Assembly: GCA_004357655.1 (NCBI GenBank)
Contig: SMVQ01000080.1
Location: 1 to 32,426, forward strand
DNA from: Planctomycetota bacterium
GTDB lineage: Bacteria > Planctomycetota > UBA1135 > GCA-002686595
Direction: 5' to 3'
DNA length: 32,426 nucleotides
The notes beneath the pieces are model-generated. The model ran no database searches, was not told the DNA's origin, and was given only the letters and a program-made list of their open reading frames with translations. Below, in pieces: positions 1 through 11,312 of the stretch. Within the stretch, counting starts at the first letter, position 1; every line of letters begins with the position of its first letter. The position numbers and the translations under genes are program-made.

Positions 1-64
1 CGAGCACGAGGACGCACAGGAGCAGACTGACGATGACGGACAGGAGGATGTTGAGAGCCTTCAT
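1..64 (-). CDS. N-terminus of a membrane or secreted protein (truncated by window edge)
   Basis: Only the first 21 codons are inside the window. They read MKALNILLSVIVSLLLCVLV and continue off the edge. A single Lys is followed by an unbroken hydrophobic stretch, as in a signal peptide or signal anchor. The ATG lies 11 bases after the carbamoyltransferase stop on the same strand, so the gene is most likely co-transcribed as the third member of that operon. In other genomes carbamoyltransferase/SxtJ-type modules are often followed by an SGNH/GDSL hydrolase or another membrane enzyme with this kind of N-terminus. That is context only; the visible residues do not identify a family. Confidence 0.6.
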   Translation of the reverse strand, partial: MKALNILLSVIVSLLLCVLVL

Positions 65-75
65 GCCGCGCGTCC

Positions 76-1866
76 TCAGCTCACCATCTGCGTGACGGAG
101 TCACCCTCGTGACGCAGGTGGAAGACCGTGTCGGCGATCTTCTTCTTGGCGTCGGCCTTGACGATGTAGTTGTTGAGGAAGAGCAGGTCCATGCCCGAGA
201 GGCTGAACGTGTTGAACGCATGGGCCGGCGACTCCACGATCGGCTCGCCCTTGAGGTTGAACGAGGTGTTCATGACGACGGGCACGTCGGTGAGCTCGCC
301 GAAGACGGTGATCATCCTGTGGTAGCCGGGGTTCGTCGCCTCGTAGACGGTCTGCAACCGCCCCGACCCGTCCTCGTGGGTGATCGCCGGTAGGACGGAA
401 CGCTTCTCTTCGCGCACGGGAGCGACGTACAGCATGAAGCGCGCGGGCAGGTGCCGTTCGGCTTCCGGAATATCGAAGAACTCGTTCGCGCGTTCCTCCG
501 TGACGGAGGGCGCGAATGGGCGGAAGGCTTCGCGAAACTTGATCTTCTCGTTCAGCTTCTCCTTCATCTCGGGCTTGCGCGGATCGGCGATGATCGAGCG
601 CGCACCGAGCGCGCGCGGACCCCACTCGAACCTCCCGCGGAACCAGCCGCACACCTGGCCGTCCGCGAGCGACTGCGCGGCGAACTGGTAGAACTCCTCG
701 TCGTCCTCGATCTTCTCGTAGGGGATCTCGTGCTTCTCCAGGAACGCCTGGACCTCTTCGTCGCTGTACTCGGAGCCGAGCAGCGCGTCCTGCAGCGCCG
801 GCCCGCGCGGCTGATCGAGCAGGTGGTTGTACGCCCAGTACGCGGCGCCCACGGACCCACCGTCGTCGCCGGGCGCGGGGTGGATGTACACGTCGTCGAA
901 CGGCCCCTCGCGCAGGATCGTGTAGTTGGCGACCGAGTTGAGCGCCACTCCGCCGGCCAGGCACAGGGCCTTCATGCCGGTGATCTCATGGAGGTGGTTC
1001 ACCATCTTGAGCAGGATCTCCTCGGTGACGCGTTGGATGCTGGCGGCCATGTCACAGAAGAACGGATCGAGCGACTGGTCCTGGAGCTTCGGGTCGCGGC
1101 GCGGTCGGCCGAAGTGGTCCTCGAACGCCTTGGTGAGCGTGTCGTTCGTCGAGTAGTGGTACGCGAAGTACTTCATGTCGTGCCAGAGGCTGCCGTCCTC
1201 CGCCACTTCGATGATCTCGTAGATCTTGTCCACGTGCACGGGCTTGCCGTAGGGGTGCATGCCCATGAGCTTGTACTCGCCCTCGTTGATCTCGAAGCCG
1301 CAGTAGGCCGTGAAGGCCGAGTACAGGAGTCCGAGCGAGTGGGGGAAGCGGAGCTCCTTGATGATCTCGATCTTGTTGCCCCGGCCCACGGCCATCGTCG
1401 ACGTCGTCCATTCGCCGGCGCCGTCGACCGTGAGGATGGCCGCCTCCTCGAACGGGGACGTGTAGAAGCTGGAGGCCGCGTGGGACATGTGGTGGTCGGC
1501 GAAGAGCAGCTTGGACTTCGGGATCCCGAGCTTCTTCGCCATCATCGACTTGATCCACAGCTTGTCCGAGATCCAGCGCTGCATCGACTCACGGAAGACC
1601 GGCGCGGAGTGCGGGAAGGTGCTCATCGCGGTGAGGAGCATCCGCTCGAACTTCACGAACGGCTTCTCGTAGAACACGATGTAGTCCGCGTCGTGGACAG
1701 TCAGGCCCGCTCGTTTCAGGACGAAGTCGATCGCCAGGCCCGGGAAGCCCGAATCGTGCTTCTTGCGGCTGAAGCGCTCCTCCTCGGCGGCGGCGACGAG
1801 GACGCCGTCCTGTACGAGGGCGGCGGAGGAGTCGTGGTAGTAGAACGAGAGCCCGAGGACGTTCAT
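76..1866 (-). CDS. Carbamoyltransferase, NodU/CmcH/TobZ family
   Basis: The 596-residue protein has the normal length for O-carbamoyltransferases, which move the carbamoyl group of carbamoyl phosphate, through carbamoyl-adenylate, to a hydroxyl of a sugar or natural product. The N-terminal Kae1-like ASKHA domain shows MNVLGLSFYYHDSSAAL, the metal-site HHMSHA at residues 125-130, DGAGEW at 149-153 and CLAGGVALNSV at 302-312. The C-terminal YrdC-like half contains WGPRALGARS at 415-424. The start is firm: the ATG directly follows the TGA of the upstream small membrane-protein gene, which indicates translational coupling. The acceptor is unknown. Nearby polysaccharide genes make a surface glycan or secreted metabolite plausible, but this is inference. 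Confidence 0.93.
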   Translation of the reverse strand: MNVLGLSFYYHDSSAALVQDGVLVAAAEEERFSRKKHDSGFPGLAIDFVLKRAGLTVHDADYIVFYEKPFVKFERMLLTAMSTFPHSAPVFRESMQRWISDKLWIKSMMAKKLGIPKSKLLFADHHMSHAASSFYTSPFEEAAILTVDGAGEWTTSTMAVGRGNKIEIIKELRFPHSLGLLYSAFTAYCGFEINEGEYKLMGMHPYGKPVHVDKIYEIIEVAEDGSLWHDMKYFAYHYSTNDTLTKAFEDHFGRPRRDPKLQDQSLDPFFCDMAASIQRVTEEILLKMVNHLHEITGMKALCLAGGVALNSVANYTILREGPFDDVYIHPAPGDDGGSVGAAYWAYNHLLDQPRGPALQDALLGSEYSDEEVQAFLEKHEIPYEKIEDDEEFYQFAAQSLADGQVCGWFRGRFEWGPRALGARSIIADPRKPEMKEKLNEKIKFREAFRPFAPSVTEERANEFFDIPEAERHLPARFMLYVAPVREEKRSVLPAITHEDGSGRLQTVYEATNPGYHRMITVFGELTDVPVVMNTSFNLKGEPIVESPAHAFNTFSLSGMDLLFLNNYIVKADAKKKIADTVFHLRHEGDSVTQMVS

Positions 1867-2076
1867 TCAGTCTTGTCTCCGCGCAGCCGCCAGGGTATCG
1901 GTGCCCCGGCTCCATGCGGTCCAGTTGCCGGACGGCTGCCGGCGGAGGTGCAACGGGTCGGCGATCATCTGATAGAAGATCGCAAACGGCCCGAGCACCA
2001 CGTAGTAGAGGACCGTGAGCAACGCGCGGGAAAGCATGTTCCCGAACCTCTCCGAGAACTGGATCAGGGCTTTCAT
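1867..2076 (-). CDS. Small SxtJ-like membrane protein upstream of carbamoyltransferase
   Basis: This 69-residue protein has one clear hydrophobic segment at about residues 14-38 (MLSRALLTVLYYVVLGPFAI and onward). A basic, Trp-containing soluble tail follows (DPLHLRRQPSGNWTAWSRG). The layout resembles the C-terminal part of the SxtJ family, small membrane proteins that repeatedly sit beside carbamoyltransferases; full SxtJ proteins are about twice this length with more membrane spans. The stop codon directly abuts the carbamoyltransferase ATG (TGAATG), so the two are almost certainly one operon. The family resemblance is from memory of the sequence pattern and is tentative; the ORF and its coupling are directly visible. 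Function unknown. Confidence 0.75.
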   Translation of the reverse strand: MKALIQFSERFGNMLSRALLTVLYYVVLGPFAIFYQMIADPLHLRRQPSGNWTAWSRGTDTLAAARRQD

Positions 2077-2090
2077 GGGAATCGGCGTCG

Positions 2091-2120
2091 CGCCCGTGGG
2101 CGCCCGTGGGCGCCCGTGGG
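2091..2120. repeat. Three tandem copies of a 10-bp unit
   Basis: The unit CGCCCGTGGG occurs three times in direct succession, just upstream of the small membrane-protein start at 2076. It lies in the 294-base gene-free stretch 2077-2370. The rest of that stretch is low-complexity G-rich and GC-palindromic sequence (2121-2160 and 2300-2350) in which I see no gene. Confidence 0.8.
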
Positions 2121-2232
2121 GCGGCAGGTGGAGGAGGGAGGGGGGGATGGCAGGGTGGGGAGGCTTCCTTCGACCCGCCGGGCGGTGGGCCTGAAGCCGA
2201 TCCTCGTGTGCCCCCGGGGCGTAGGGGCGATG

Positions 2233-2238
2233 AGTATA
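2233..2238 (-). promoter_or_regulatory. Possible -10 element for the carbamoyltransferase operon
   Basis: Read on the minus strand this is TATACT, nearly the sigma-70 consensus and one of the few AT-rich hexamers in a G+C-dominated region. It lies about 157 bases upstream of the small membrane-protein start. A TTGCGA lies about 14 bases upstream of it, a shorter spacing than normal. The call rests on this pattern alone and is weak. Confidence 0.25.
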
Positions 2239-2370
2239 CGGTGCGTCCCGACTCGCAAAAGGGTCCGTGTGGAGTCCCGTCGGGACCCGCGCGTCGGGCC
2301 TCGGCGGTCGCCCCGAACGGGCCCGCGCCGGGCCCGCGCCCGGGCGACGCGCGCCCGAACACGTGAGCGA

Positions 2371-3675
2371 CTAGCGCACCCGCAAGGTCCCCTGATACAG
2401 CTCGTCCTCGTCGTACCTCGCATCGCCGTTCACGTCCCTGTAGACGTCGAGATCGATCTCGACCCCGGGCTCGAGCTGAGCGACGATCTGGGCCAGGGTG
2501 GTCCGGCTGTGGATGCGCCAGCTCTTCGGACGGCGCCCCAGTTTGGGCCGCATGGCGGGGATGAGGTCCCCCGCCTGGAGCCCCAACTCGTCCGCGGGCC
2601 CGCCGTCGCTGATGCGGTCCACGAAGAGCCAGTGATTGCGCCCGTAACCTTTCTCGCGCAGGGTCATGCCGAGCCGCTGGAACAGCAGGCCGTCCACGCG
2701 GTCCCAGGTGTCGAACGTCGCCTGATTCTGGCGCCGGCCCCTCTGGAAGCCGACGGTGACCGACCGATGGGGCTCGAGCTCGAGGCTCGCGTGGAGGAAC
2801 TCGTCCTGCGAGGAGACCGCGCGCTCCCCGAGCCGCACGATCCGGTCGCCCTCGCAGATCCCCGCGAGCGCGGCGGGGCTGCCCGCCACGATCGAGTCGA
2901 CGATCAGGCGGTCGTCCGGGCTGAGCTCGAAACCCAGCCAGCTCTTGCGCGCCTGGGGGAAGAGGATGTCGGTCAGCACCTCCCGCACCCGGTCGACGGG
3001 GATGGCGAAGCCGATGTTCTCGGCCTGCTGGTTCATGGCGGTGTTGATGCCGATCATCTCCCCCCGGATGTTGAGCAACGGCCCGCCCGAGTTCCCGAAG
3101 TTGATCGACGCATCCGTCTGGATGAGGTCCTGGAAGTCGAGCTGGTGGTCGGGGATGCTCACCCCACGGTGCAGGCCGGAGATGATCCCGGTCGAGACGG
3201 TGTGCGTCTGTCCGTAGGGGTTGCCGATGGCGATCACGCGCTCCCCGGGCCACAGGTCGGAGCTCGTGCCCATGCGGACCGCCACCAGGTCCAGGTCGCC
3301 CGCTTGGATCTTGAGCAGGGCCAGGTCCTCCGACTGGACGAACGAGATCAGCTCGGCCTGGTAGGACTGCGGCTTGTGCTCGAACGACACGCGGATCTTC
3401 TGCGCGTTCCGCACCACGTGGTAGTTCGTGACGATGTAGCCATCCGGGTGGATGACGACGCCGGTTCCGGACCCGTTGTTCGTGCGGTACCAGTCGCCGA
3501 GAAAGCTCGTGTAGCGCTTCGTGTTCTCCGTCTCGATGAAGACCACGGAGGGTGAGACGGCCTGAACGATCCGCACCACGGGCGTGATGCGCTCCACGCT
3601 CTGGAGGATCTCGTAGTTCTCGTCCGCCGACAGGCTCTGCGGGAGCAGGAGGGGTAGGGCCAGGATCGGATTCAT
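2371..3675 (-). CDS. Exported trypsin-like serine protease with PDZ domains (DegP/HtrA-like)
   Basis: The 434-residue protein should act outside the cytoplasm in envelope protein quality control. The chosen ATG gives a short signal-peptide-like start (MNPILALPLLLPQSLSADEN) and has an AAAGG about 10 bases upstream. An ATG at 3879 in the same frame would add 68 low-complexity residues and run into the tRNA-Val gene, so it was rejected. The catalytic triad is visible: His86 in IVTNYHVV, Asp117 in SEDLALLKI and Ser196 in GNSGGPLL. PDZ-like regions follow at about 245-320 and 335-405. The C-terminus carries an EF-hand-like loop (DVNGDARYDEDE, 414-425), which is unusual for this family. No close operon partner is visible. 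Confidence 0.92.
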   Translation of the reverse strand: MNPILALPLLLPQSLSADENYEILQSVERITPVVRIVQAVSPSVVFIETENTKRYTSFLGDWYRTNNGSGTGVVIHPDGYIVTNYHVVRNAQKIRVSFEHKPQSYQAELISFVQSEDLALLKIQAGDLDLVAVRMGTSSDLWPGERVIAIGNPYGQTHTVSTGIISGLHRGVSIPDHQLDFQDLIQTDASINFGNSGGPLLNIRGEMIGINTAMNQQAENIGFAIPVDRVREVLTDILFPQARKSWLGFELSPDDRLIVDSIVAGSPAALAGICEGDRIVRLGERAVSSQDEFLHASLELEPHRSVTVGFQRGRRQNQATFDTWDRVDGLLFQRLGMTLREKGYGRNHWLFVDRISDGGPADELGLQAGDLIPAMRPKLGRRPKSWRIHSRTTLAQIVAQLEPGVEIDLDVYRDVNGDARYDEDELYQGTLRVR

Positions 3676-3868
3676 CGCGGCATGACCTTTCGTTCGGACC
3701 CGGCCGCGTACGGTCGCGACCCGGTCGCGGAGTGAGTACGGACCGGGGTCCGAAGTGTGAGTCCCGGGCACCGGGGCCGGGACCGGCCGTCCTGCCAGAG
3801 CTCCCGGACGCCGCGCGGACGGGGCGGGTTCCGGCTCCATGCGCGTCCCGTGCAGGGTACGGGAGGAA

Positions 3869-3945
3869 TGGTGGGCCATACTGGACTCGAACCAGTGACC
3901 TCATCGATGTCAACGATGCGCGCTAGCCAACTGCGCCAATGGCCC
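3869..3945 (-). tRNA. tRNA-Val (anticodon GAC)
   Basis: The minus strand folds into a full cloverleaf. The acceptor stem is GGGCCAT/ATGGCCC (7 bp) and the D stem GCGC/GCGC. The anticodon stem is CATCG/CGATG around the loop TTGACAT, giving anticodon GAC. The variable loop is AGGTC. The T arm is ACTGG/CCAGT around TTCGAGT. Discriminator A is followed by a genome-encoded CCA (3871-3869). Without the CCA the gene is 74 bases (3872-3945). GAC reads the Val codon GUC, which is heavily used in this GC-rich genome. Confidence 0.97.
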
Positions 3946-4167
3946 ACTCGGTGCCAGCCGACTCGGGGCTGGGGGCGGAGAGACTAGGACCCCCCGCGGG
4001 GGCTGCCAAGCGCTTTTTCATGGAGAGTGCGCGGCCGACCGGGACCGGGGACTCGATGCAAGTCGGCGGACGGGGCACTACCATGACTGCCCGCCGTGCC
4101 CCGCCCGGGACGGCTCGGACCCCATCCTCGGCGGCCATGCTGCGGCCGCGCCCACGGAGATTCTGCG

Positions 4168-5292
4168 TTGAAGATCGGCGTCGTCAAGGAGATCAAGACC
4201 CACGAGTATCGAGTCGCCCTCACGCCCGCCGGGGCGGATGAGCTCACGCGCGCCGGACACTCCGTGGTCGTCGAGACCGCCGCGGGCCGGGGCAGCGGGC
4301 TGGACGACGAGGCGTACCGCGCCGCCGGCGCGCGCGTGGCGCCGGACGCGGCGTCGGTCTTCGGCGAGGCCGCGATGATCCTGAAGGTGAAGGAGCCGCT
4401 CGCGGACGAGTGGCCGCTCATGCGCCCGGGTCAGATCGTGTTCACGTACTTCCACCTGGCGGCGGATCGCGCGCTGACGGACGCCGTCGTCGGGAGCGGC
4501 GCGCACTGCTTCGCCTACGAGACGCTCGAGGTCCCGGGCCGCGGCCTGCCCCTGCTCGAGCCCATGAGCGAGGTCGCCGGGCGCCTGGCCATCCAGGCCG
4601 GGGCGAAGTACCTCGAACGCCCCGCGGGCGGCTCGGGCATCCTCCTCGGCGGCGTGCCCGGCGTCGCGCCGGCGCACGTGCTCATCCTGGGCGGCGGCGT
4701 CGTCGGCACGAACGCCGCGCGCATGGCCGCGGGCCTCGGCGCCGACGTCGTGATCCTCGACATCGACCTCGCCCGCATGCGCTACCTCGACGAGATCCTG
4801 CCGCCGAACTGCACGACGATCTACTCGACGCCCATGGCCGTGCGCGAGCAGCTCGGCCGGACCGATCTCGTCGTGGGCGCGGTCCTCATCCCCGGCGCCG
4901 CGGCGCCGCGCCTCATCACGCGCGCGGACCTCGGTCTCATGCAGGCGGGCAGCGTGATCGTCGACGTCGCCGTGGACCAGGGCGGCTGCATCGAGACCTG
5001 TCGTCCCACGACGCACGAGGAGCCGACCTTCGTCGTCGACGACGTCGTGCACTACTGCGTCGCGAACATGCCGGGCGCCGTGCCGCGCACGAGCACCTTC
5101 GCGCTCACCAACGCGACCCTGCCGTGGGTGAAGCAGCTCGCCGACCTGGGGGCCGCCCGGGCGGTCACGGAGAGTGCGCCGCTCGCCAGCGCGGCGAACG
5201 CGATCGGCGGCCGGCTCACGTGCGAGCCCGTGGCACGCGCCTTCGGCATGGATTGGACGTCCGCGCCGGACGCGGTGGCGGCGACGGCCTGA
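4168..5292 (+). CDS. ald: Alanine dehydrogenase
   Basis: The enzyme catalyses NAD-dependent oxidative deamination of L-alanine to pyruvate and ammonia, and the reverse. From the chosen start it has 374 residues, the usual size. Residues known from characterised enzymes fall at the expected numbers: Arg15 ([10 protein letters not shown]), Lys75 (ILKVKEP), His96 (VFTYFH) and Asp270 (VDVAVDQGG). The Rossmann loop LGGGVVG is at 174-180. The start is TTG: family members begin [10 protein letters not shown], and here TTG-AAG-ATC encodes that, with GGAGA about 7 bases upstream. An in-frame start at 4096 would add 24 residues unlike the family. The gene is divergent from tRNA-Val, so its promoter should lie in 3946-4167, which also holds a CCCCCGCGGGGG palindrome. 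Confidence 0.96.
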   Translation: MKIGVVKEIKTHEYRVALTPAGADELTRAGHSVVVETAAGRGSGLDDEAYRAAGARVAPDAASVFGEAAMILKVKEPLADEWPLMRPGQIVFTYFHLAADRALTDAVVGSGAHCFAYETLEVPGRGLPLLEPMSEVAGRLAIQAGAKYLERPAGGSGILLGGVPGVAPAHVLILGGGVVGTNAARMAAGLGADVVILDIDLARMRYLDEILPPNCTTIYSTPMAVREQLGRTDLVVGAVLIPGAAAPRLITRADLGLMQAGSVIVDVAVDQGGCIETCRPTTHEEPTFVVDDVVHYCVANMPGAVPRTSTFALTNATLPWVKQLADLGAARAVTESAPLASAANAIGGRLTCEPVARAFGMDWTSAPDAVAATA

Positions 5293-5322
5293 TGCGCCTG
5301 ACGCCCGCGCGTCCGCAGACCC

Positions 5323-6177
5323 ATGCTCACCACCGCGACCGTCCTCCCGGAGCTCGGCGAATCCGCCGCGATTTTCCTGCTCGCGATCCTGCAGGGGATC
5401 ACCGAGTTCCTGCCCATCAGCTCGTCGGGACACCTCGTGCTCGCCCACGCCGCGCTGGGGTCGCAGGAGGAGTCGAGCCTGGCGCTCGACGTGGCGCTGC
5501 ACGTCGGGACGCTCGTCGCCGTCCTGATCGCCTACCGCAGGGACGTGCGGAGCATCGTGTCGGACGTGTTCAAGGGACGATTCCGGGTCCTTATCTGGTT
5601 GATAGTCGCGACGATTCCCATCGGCGTCGTCGGCATGCTCGCCAAGGACGCGATCGCGGCGACGTTCCTCGCGCCGCGCGTCGCGGGCGGCGGCCTGGTG
5701 TTCACGGCGCTCGTGCTCGCGGTCGCCGAGCGCGCGCGCGTCCAGGCGGGACGGCGCGCCCCCGTGGCGGGCGACGTCCCGGACGAAGTCGAAGGCCGGG
5801 GACGCGAGCCGGCCCTCGCCGACGCGATCATCATGGGCCTGGCCCAGGCGCTCGCCATCCTGCCCGGCGTCTCGCGCTCCGGCATGACGATCTCCGCCGG
5901 GCTGATCCGCGGGCTCTCCACGGAGCAGGCGGCGCGGTACTCGTTCCTCATGAGCATCCCCGCCGTCATGGGCGCCGCCATCGTGACGCTGCCGGACGCA
6001 GCGGCGGAAGGCTTCGCGGGCGTCCCGCCGGGCATCGTCCTGGGCGCCGTGGCGCTGGCCGCGCTCGTGGGCTGGGCGGCACTGCGCCTGCTGCTGCTCA
6101 CGCTCGCCCGCGGTGCGTTCAGGTGGTTCGCCGTGTACTGCGCCCTGCTCGGCGGCGCGGTGCTCGCCTTCGCGTAG
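5323..6177 (+). CDS. uppP: Undecaprenyl-diphosphatase UppP (BacA family)
   Basis: This integral membrane enzyme dephosphorylates undecaprenyl pyrophosphate, recycling the lipid carrier used for peptidoglycan and surface-polysaccharide export. The 284-residue protein has about eight hydrophobic segments and both family signatures: QGITEFLPISSSGH at 24-37, with the catalytic Glu, and PGVSRSGMTI at 181-190, with the catalytic Arg. The loop at about 136-165 is charged and somewhat longer than in many homologues. It starts 30 bases after ald on the same strand and may be read from the ald promoter. Role and identification are secure. Confidence 0.96.
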   Translation: MLTTATVLPELGESAAIFLLAILQGITEFLPISSSGHLVLAHAALGSQEESSLALDVALHVGTLVAVLIAYRRDVRSIVSDVFKGRFRVLIWLIVATIPIGVVGMLAKDAIAATFLAPRVAGGGLVFTALVLAVAERARVQAGRRAPVAGDVPDEVEGRGREPALADAIIMGLAQALAILPGVSRSGMTISAGLIRGLSTEQAARYSFLMSIPAVMGAAIVTLPDAAAEGFAGVPPGIVLGAVALAALVGWAALRLLLLTLARGAFRWFAVYCALLGGAVLAFA

Positions 6178-6247
6178 CGGCAACCGCGGGGACGGATGGT
6201 TCCGTATCCGCGGTCGCCGCGTACCATGGCGCGCTGGAGGCCCCGCC

Positions 6248-9485
<3,238 letters not shown>

Positions 9486-9493
9486 CCCGTCCG

Positions 9494-10018
9494 TCAGTTC
9501 CGGACCTTCACGCCCGCCTCGAAGAATCCCGAGCGCTCCGGATCGAGGGCGCCGTCCGGTTTCCAGTAGGTGACCAGGCCCCAGCGTTCGCCGTTCGCGT
9601 ACAGGGATTCCTCGCGCTTTCCGCCGCGCTCGTACCACCAGGTCCACGGGCCCGTGCGCTTGCCGGCTTCGTACGCCCCGGCCTCCTGCTCGGCGCCGTT
9701 CGCGTGCCAGTAGGTCCAGGGGCCGGAGCGGAGGCCTTCGACGTACTGGCCCTCCGCGCGCGAGCCGTCCTCGAGCCACTCCGTCCAGGGCCCGCTCTCG
9801 AGGCCGAGGTGATAGGTACCGGCCGCCGACTGCGTGCCGTCCTCGCGGTGGAAGACGACCCCGCCGTCCTTCACCCACTCGCCATCGAGCCGGATTTCCG
9901 TGCCCACGCACTTCACGCCCCCGTCGGGCCACGTCTCGTGCAGGGGACGGCGCTCACTCTCGGGCGGTCCGCAGGCGAGACCCACGAGCAGGAGGAGCGG
10001 AGTGAGCGCGTGGTGCAT
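9494..10018 (-). CDS. Lipoprotein with YwqK/MORN-like repeats
   Basis: The 174-residue protein begins MHHALTPLLLLVGLACGPPE, a lipoprotein signal with lipobox LVGLAC and lipidated Cys16. The mature part is built of about five short repeats of the form G-x-W-x-x-W/Y-x-x-G-x-x-x-x-x-G-x-Y (for example SGPWTEWLEDGSRAEGQYVE and TGPWTWWYERGGK). This is the MORN/YwqK-type pattern that forms a flat beta sheet. Such proteins are often named YwqK-family antitoxin components, but no toxin partner is seen. The chosen start excludes 32 upstream residues that would bury the signal peptide. It follows the PGRP amidase by 23 bases on the same strand and ends 8 bases from the convergent gmd stop, leaving no room for separate terminators. 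Confidence 0.88.
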   Translation of the reverse strand: MHHALTPLLLLVGLACGPPESERRPLHETWPDGGVKCVGTEIRLDGEWVKDGGVVFHREDGTQSAAGTYHLGLESGPWTEWLEDGSRAEGQYVEGLRSGPWTYWHANGAEQEAGAYEAGKRTGPWTWWYERGGKREESLYANGERWGLVTYWKPDGALDPERSGFFEAGVKVRN

Positions 10019-10041
10019 GGCGGGGCGACTGCGCCCGACGC

Positions 10042-11043
10042 TTACGGACGGGCGCGGTAGTTCGAGCTGAGCCAGGAGTTCAGATACCGGCCCGGGCACT
10101 CGGTGTTCTTCCACTTCTTGTGCGGGAGAATCTCAGTGCGTGGAATGTCGTACTGCACGCGGAGCTCCTCGATGAGCGCCTCGAGCGCGAGGAGCGCGGC
10201 CGGGGTCGGACGCTCCTGCTCGAAGTTGCCGATCACGCAGATGCCGATGTTCTGGATGTTGTTGACGCCGCCCGAGTGCGCGCCCTGGTACACGAGCAGG
10301 CGCCCCTGGAACGTGCGTCCCGACGGGTCGATCAGGAAGTGGTAGCCGATGTCGCCGTACTCACGCGCACTCATCTGCGAGCTCTGGATGTCGCGTACAG
10401 CGACGATGGAATCCGCGAGCGGCCCCCTCAGCGGCGCGGGCTGGCTCATCGCCGAATGGTGCACGGTGATGCGCTTCCAACCACGGTTGTTGCGCTTCAT
10501 GTTGGCCGGGATCGCCGCGCGCGCGTGCCATTCGGCGCGCGGAATGAGGACCAGTGCCACGGTTTGCACGCCGGCCCTGCCAAGCCCCAGGAGCGCGTCG
10601 AGGTCCGCCAGCCCGGCCTCGGCCCGGCTCCTCTGCACGGACGTTGCCCCGAGCTCGTTGCGAACGCGCTCGAACCCGTACCGCACCACCATGACCTGGT
10701 TGTGAACCTCATCGTCGTCCAGCCCCCCGGCCTCGAGCTCCTCGCGCACGGTCTCGAGCCGGCCCTCACTGAGCTGGAGTCGGCCCTCGAGATTCCAATA
10801 GGGGCTGTGCACGGCCGCGTCCGTCGGGAGCCAGTCTTCGATCGCCTGCAGCCGCTCCGCCGTGTACGGTGTTCCGACCCACATCGGGACGTCGCTGTGG
10901 AGCGTGCCCGAGCGCTGCCAGACGTAGTCCGGGTCGGGTGGGAGCGGGGTGAGCTTGTCGGGCGCGACACACGCCGCCAGGGACGCCAGGATGGCAAGGA
11001 GCGAAGCGTGGGCGGCGTATTGGAGCGAGGAGTGGGTGGACAT
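10042..11043 (-). CDS. PGRP-type N-acetylmuramoyl-L-alanine amidase lipoprotein
   Basis: The 333-residue protein starts with a lipoprotein signal ending in SLAAC (Cys25). A helical, charged region of about 150 residues follows, then a zinc amidase_2/PGRP domain at 185-330. Visible zinc ligands are the first His of ITVHHSA (195), His308 in ILPHKKW and Cys316 in NTECPGRY. The catalytic-site Tyr234 (DIGYHFLID) and GAHSGGVNNIQNIGICVIGN are also typical. The family cleaves the amide between N-acetylmuramic acid and L-Ala in peptidoglycan. The start at 11043 gives the lipobox signal; an in-frame ATG at 11235 would add 64 non-signal residues. It heads a two-gene unit with the MORN-like lipoprotein. 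Confidence 0.93.
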   Translation of the reverse strand: MSTHSSLQYAAHASLLAILASLAACVAPDKLTPLPPDPDYVWQRSGTLHSDVPMWVGTPYTAERLQAIEDWLPTDAAVHSPYWNLEGRLQLSEGRLETVREELEAGGLDDDEVHNQVMVVRYGFERVRNELGATSVQRSRAEAGLADLDALLGLGRAGVQTVALVLIPRAEWHARAAIPANMKRNNRGWKRITVHHSAMSQPAPLRGPLADSIVAVRDIQSSQMSAREYGDIGYHFLIDPSGRTFQGRLLVYQGAHSGGVNNIQNIGICVIGNFEQERPTPAALLALEALIEELRVQYDIPRTEILPHKKWKNTECPGRYLNSWLSSNYRARP

Positions 11044-11152
11044 GAGTCCCCCATACAGGAGCGGGCGCGCGCGAGCAAAGGAAACTGCCAGGCTTCCGTG
11101 GGCCGCGCCCGATGGCGAGCGCGCGGAATCCACGGCGAGTCGTGCGGGGCCC

Positions 11153-11181
11153 GCGTGCGCGGGCGAAGCCCCCGCGCACGC
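11153..11181. other. Perfect 11-bp inverted repeat in divergent intergenic region
   Basis: GCGTGCGCGGG and CCCGCGCACGC pair perfectly around a 7-base loop. It lies in the 269-base region between the divergent PGRP amidase and TPR metalloprotease genes. No T-run follows on either strand, so it is not a classic intrinsic terminator. It could be a regulator-binding palindrome or a cruciform, or chance in GC-rich DNA. Confidence 0.5.
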
Positions 11182-11312
11182 CAACCCTGCCCGCAAGTCC
11201 TTCGCCCACAATGCTTTCGGGCGGCAGCCGGGCACCCGAGGAGCACTGCGGCCGGGCGCTTCGGAACGAATCTCTGACGACTCCCCGCCCCATCGCGGCC
11301 TACTCTTGTGCC

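Noticed and set aside
451..3555. Plus-strand open frame of 1034 codons
   Set aside because: It lies antisense to the carbamoyltransferase, small membrane protein and serine protease genes. Its translation is Arg/Val/Asp/His-rich with no motif, a frame shadow caused by high GC.
3676..3879. N-terminal extension of the serine protease from an ATG at 3879
   Set aside because: It would add 68 Arg/Pro-rich residues ahead of a proper signal peptide and overlap the tRNA-Val 3' end.
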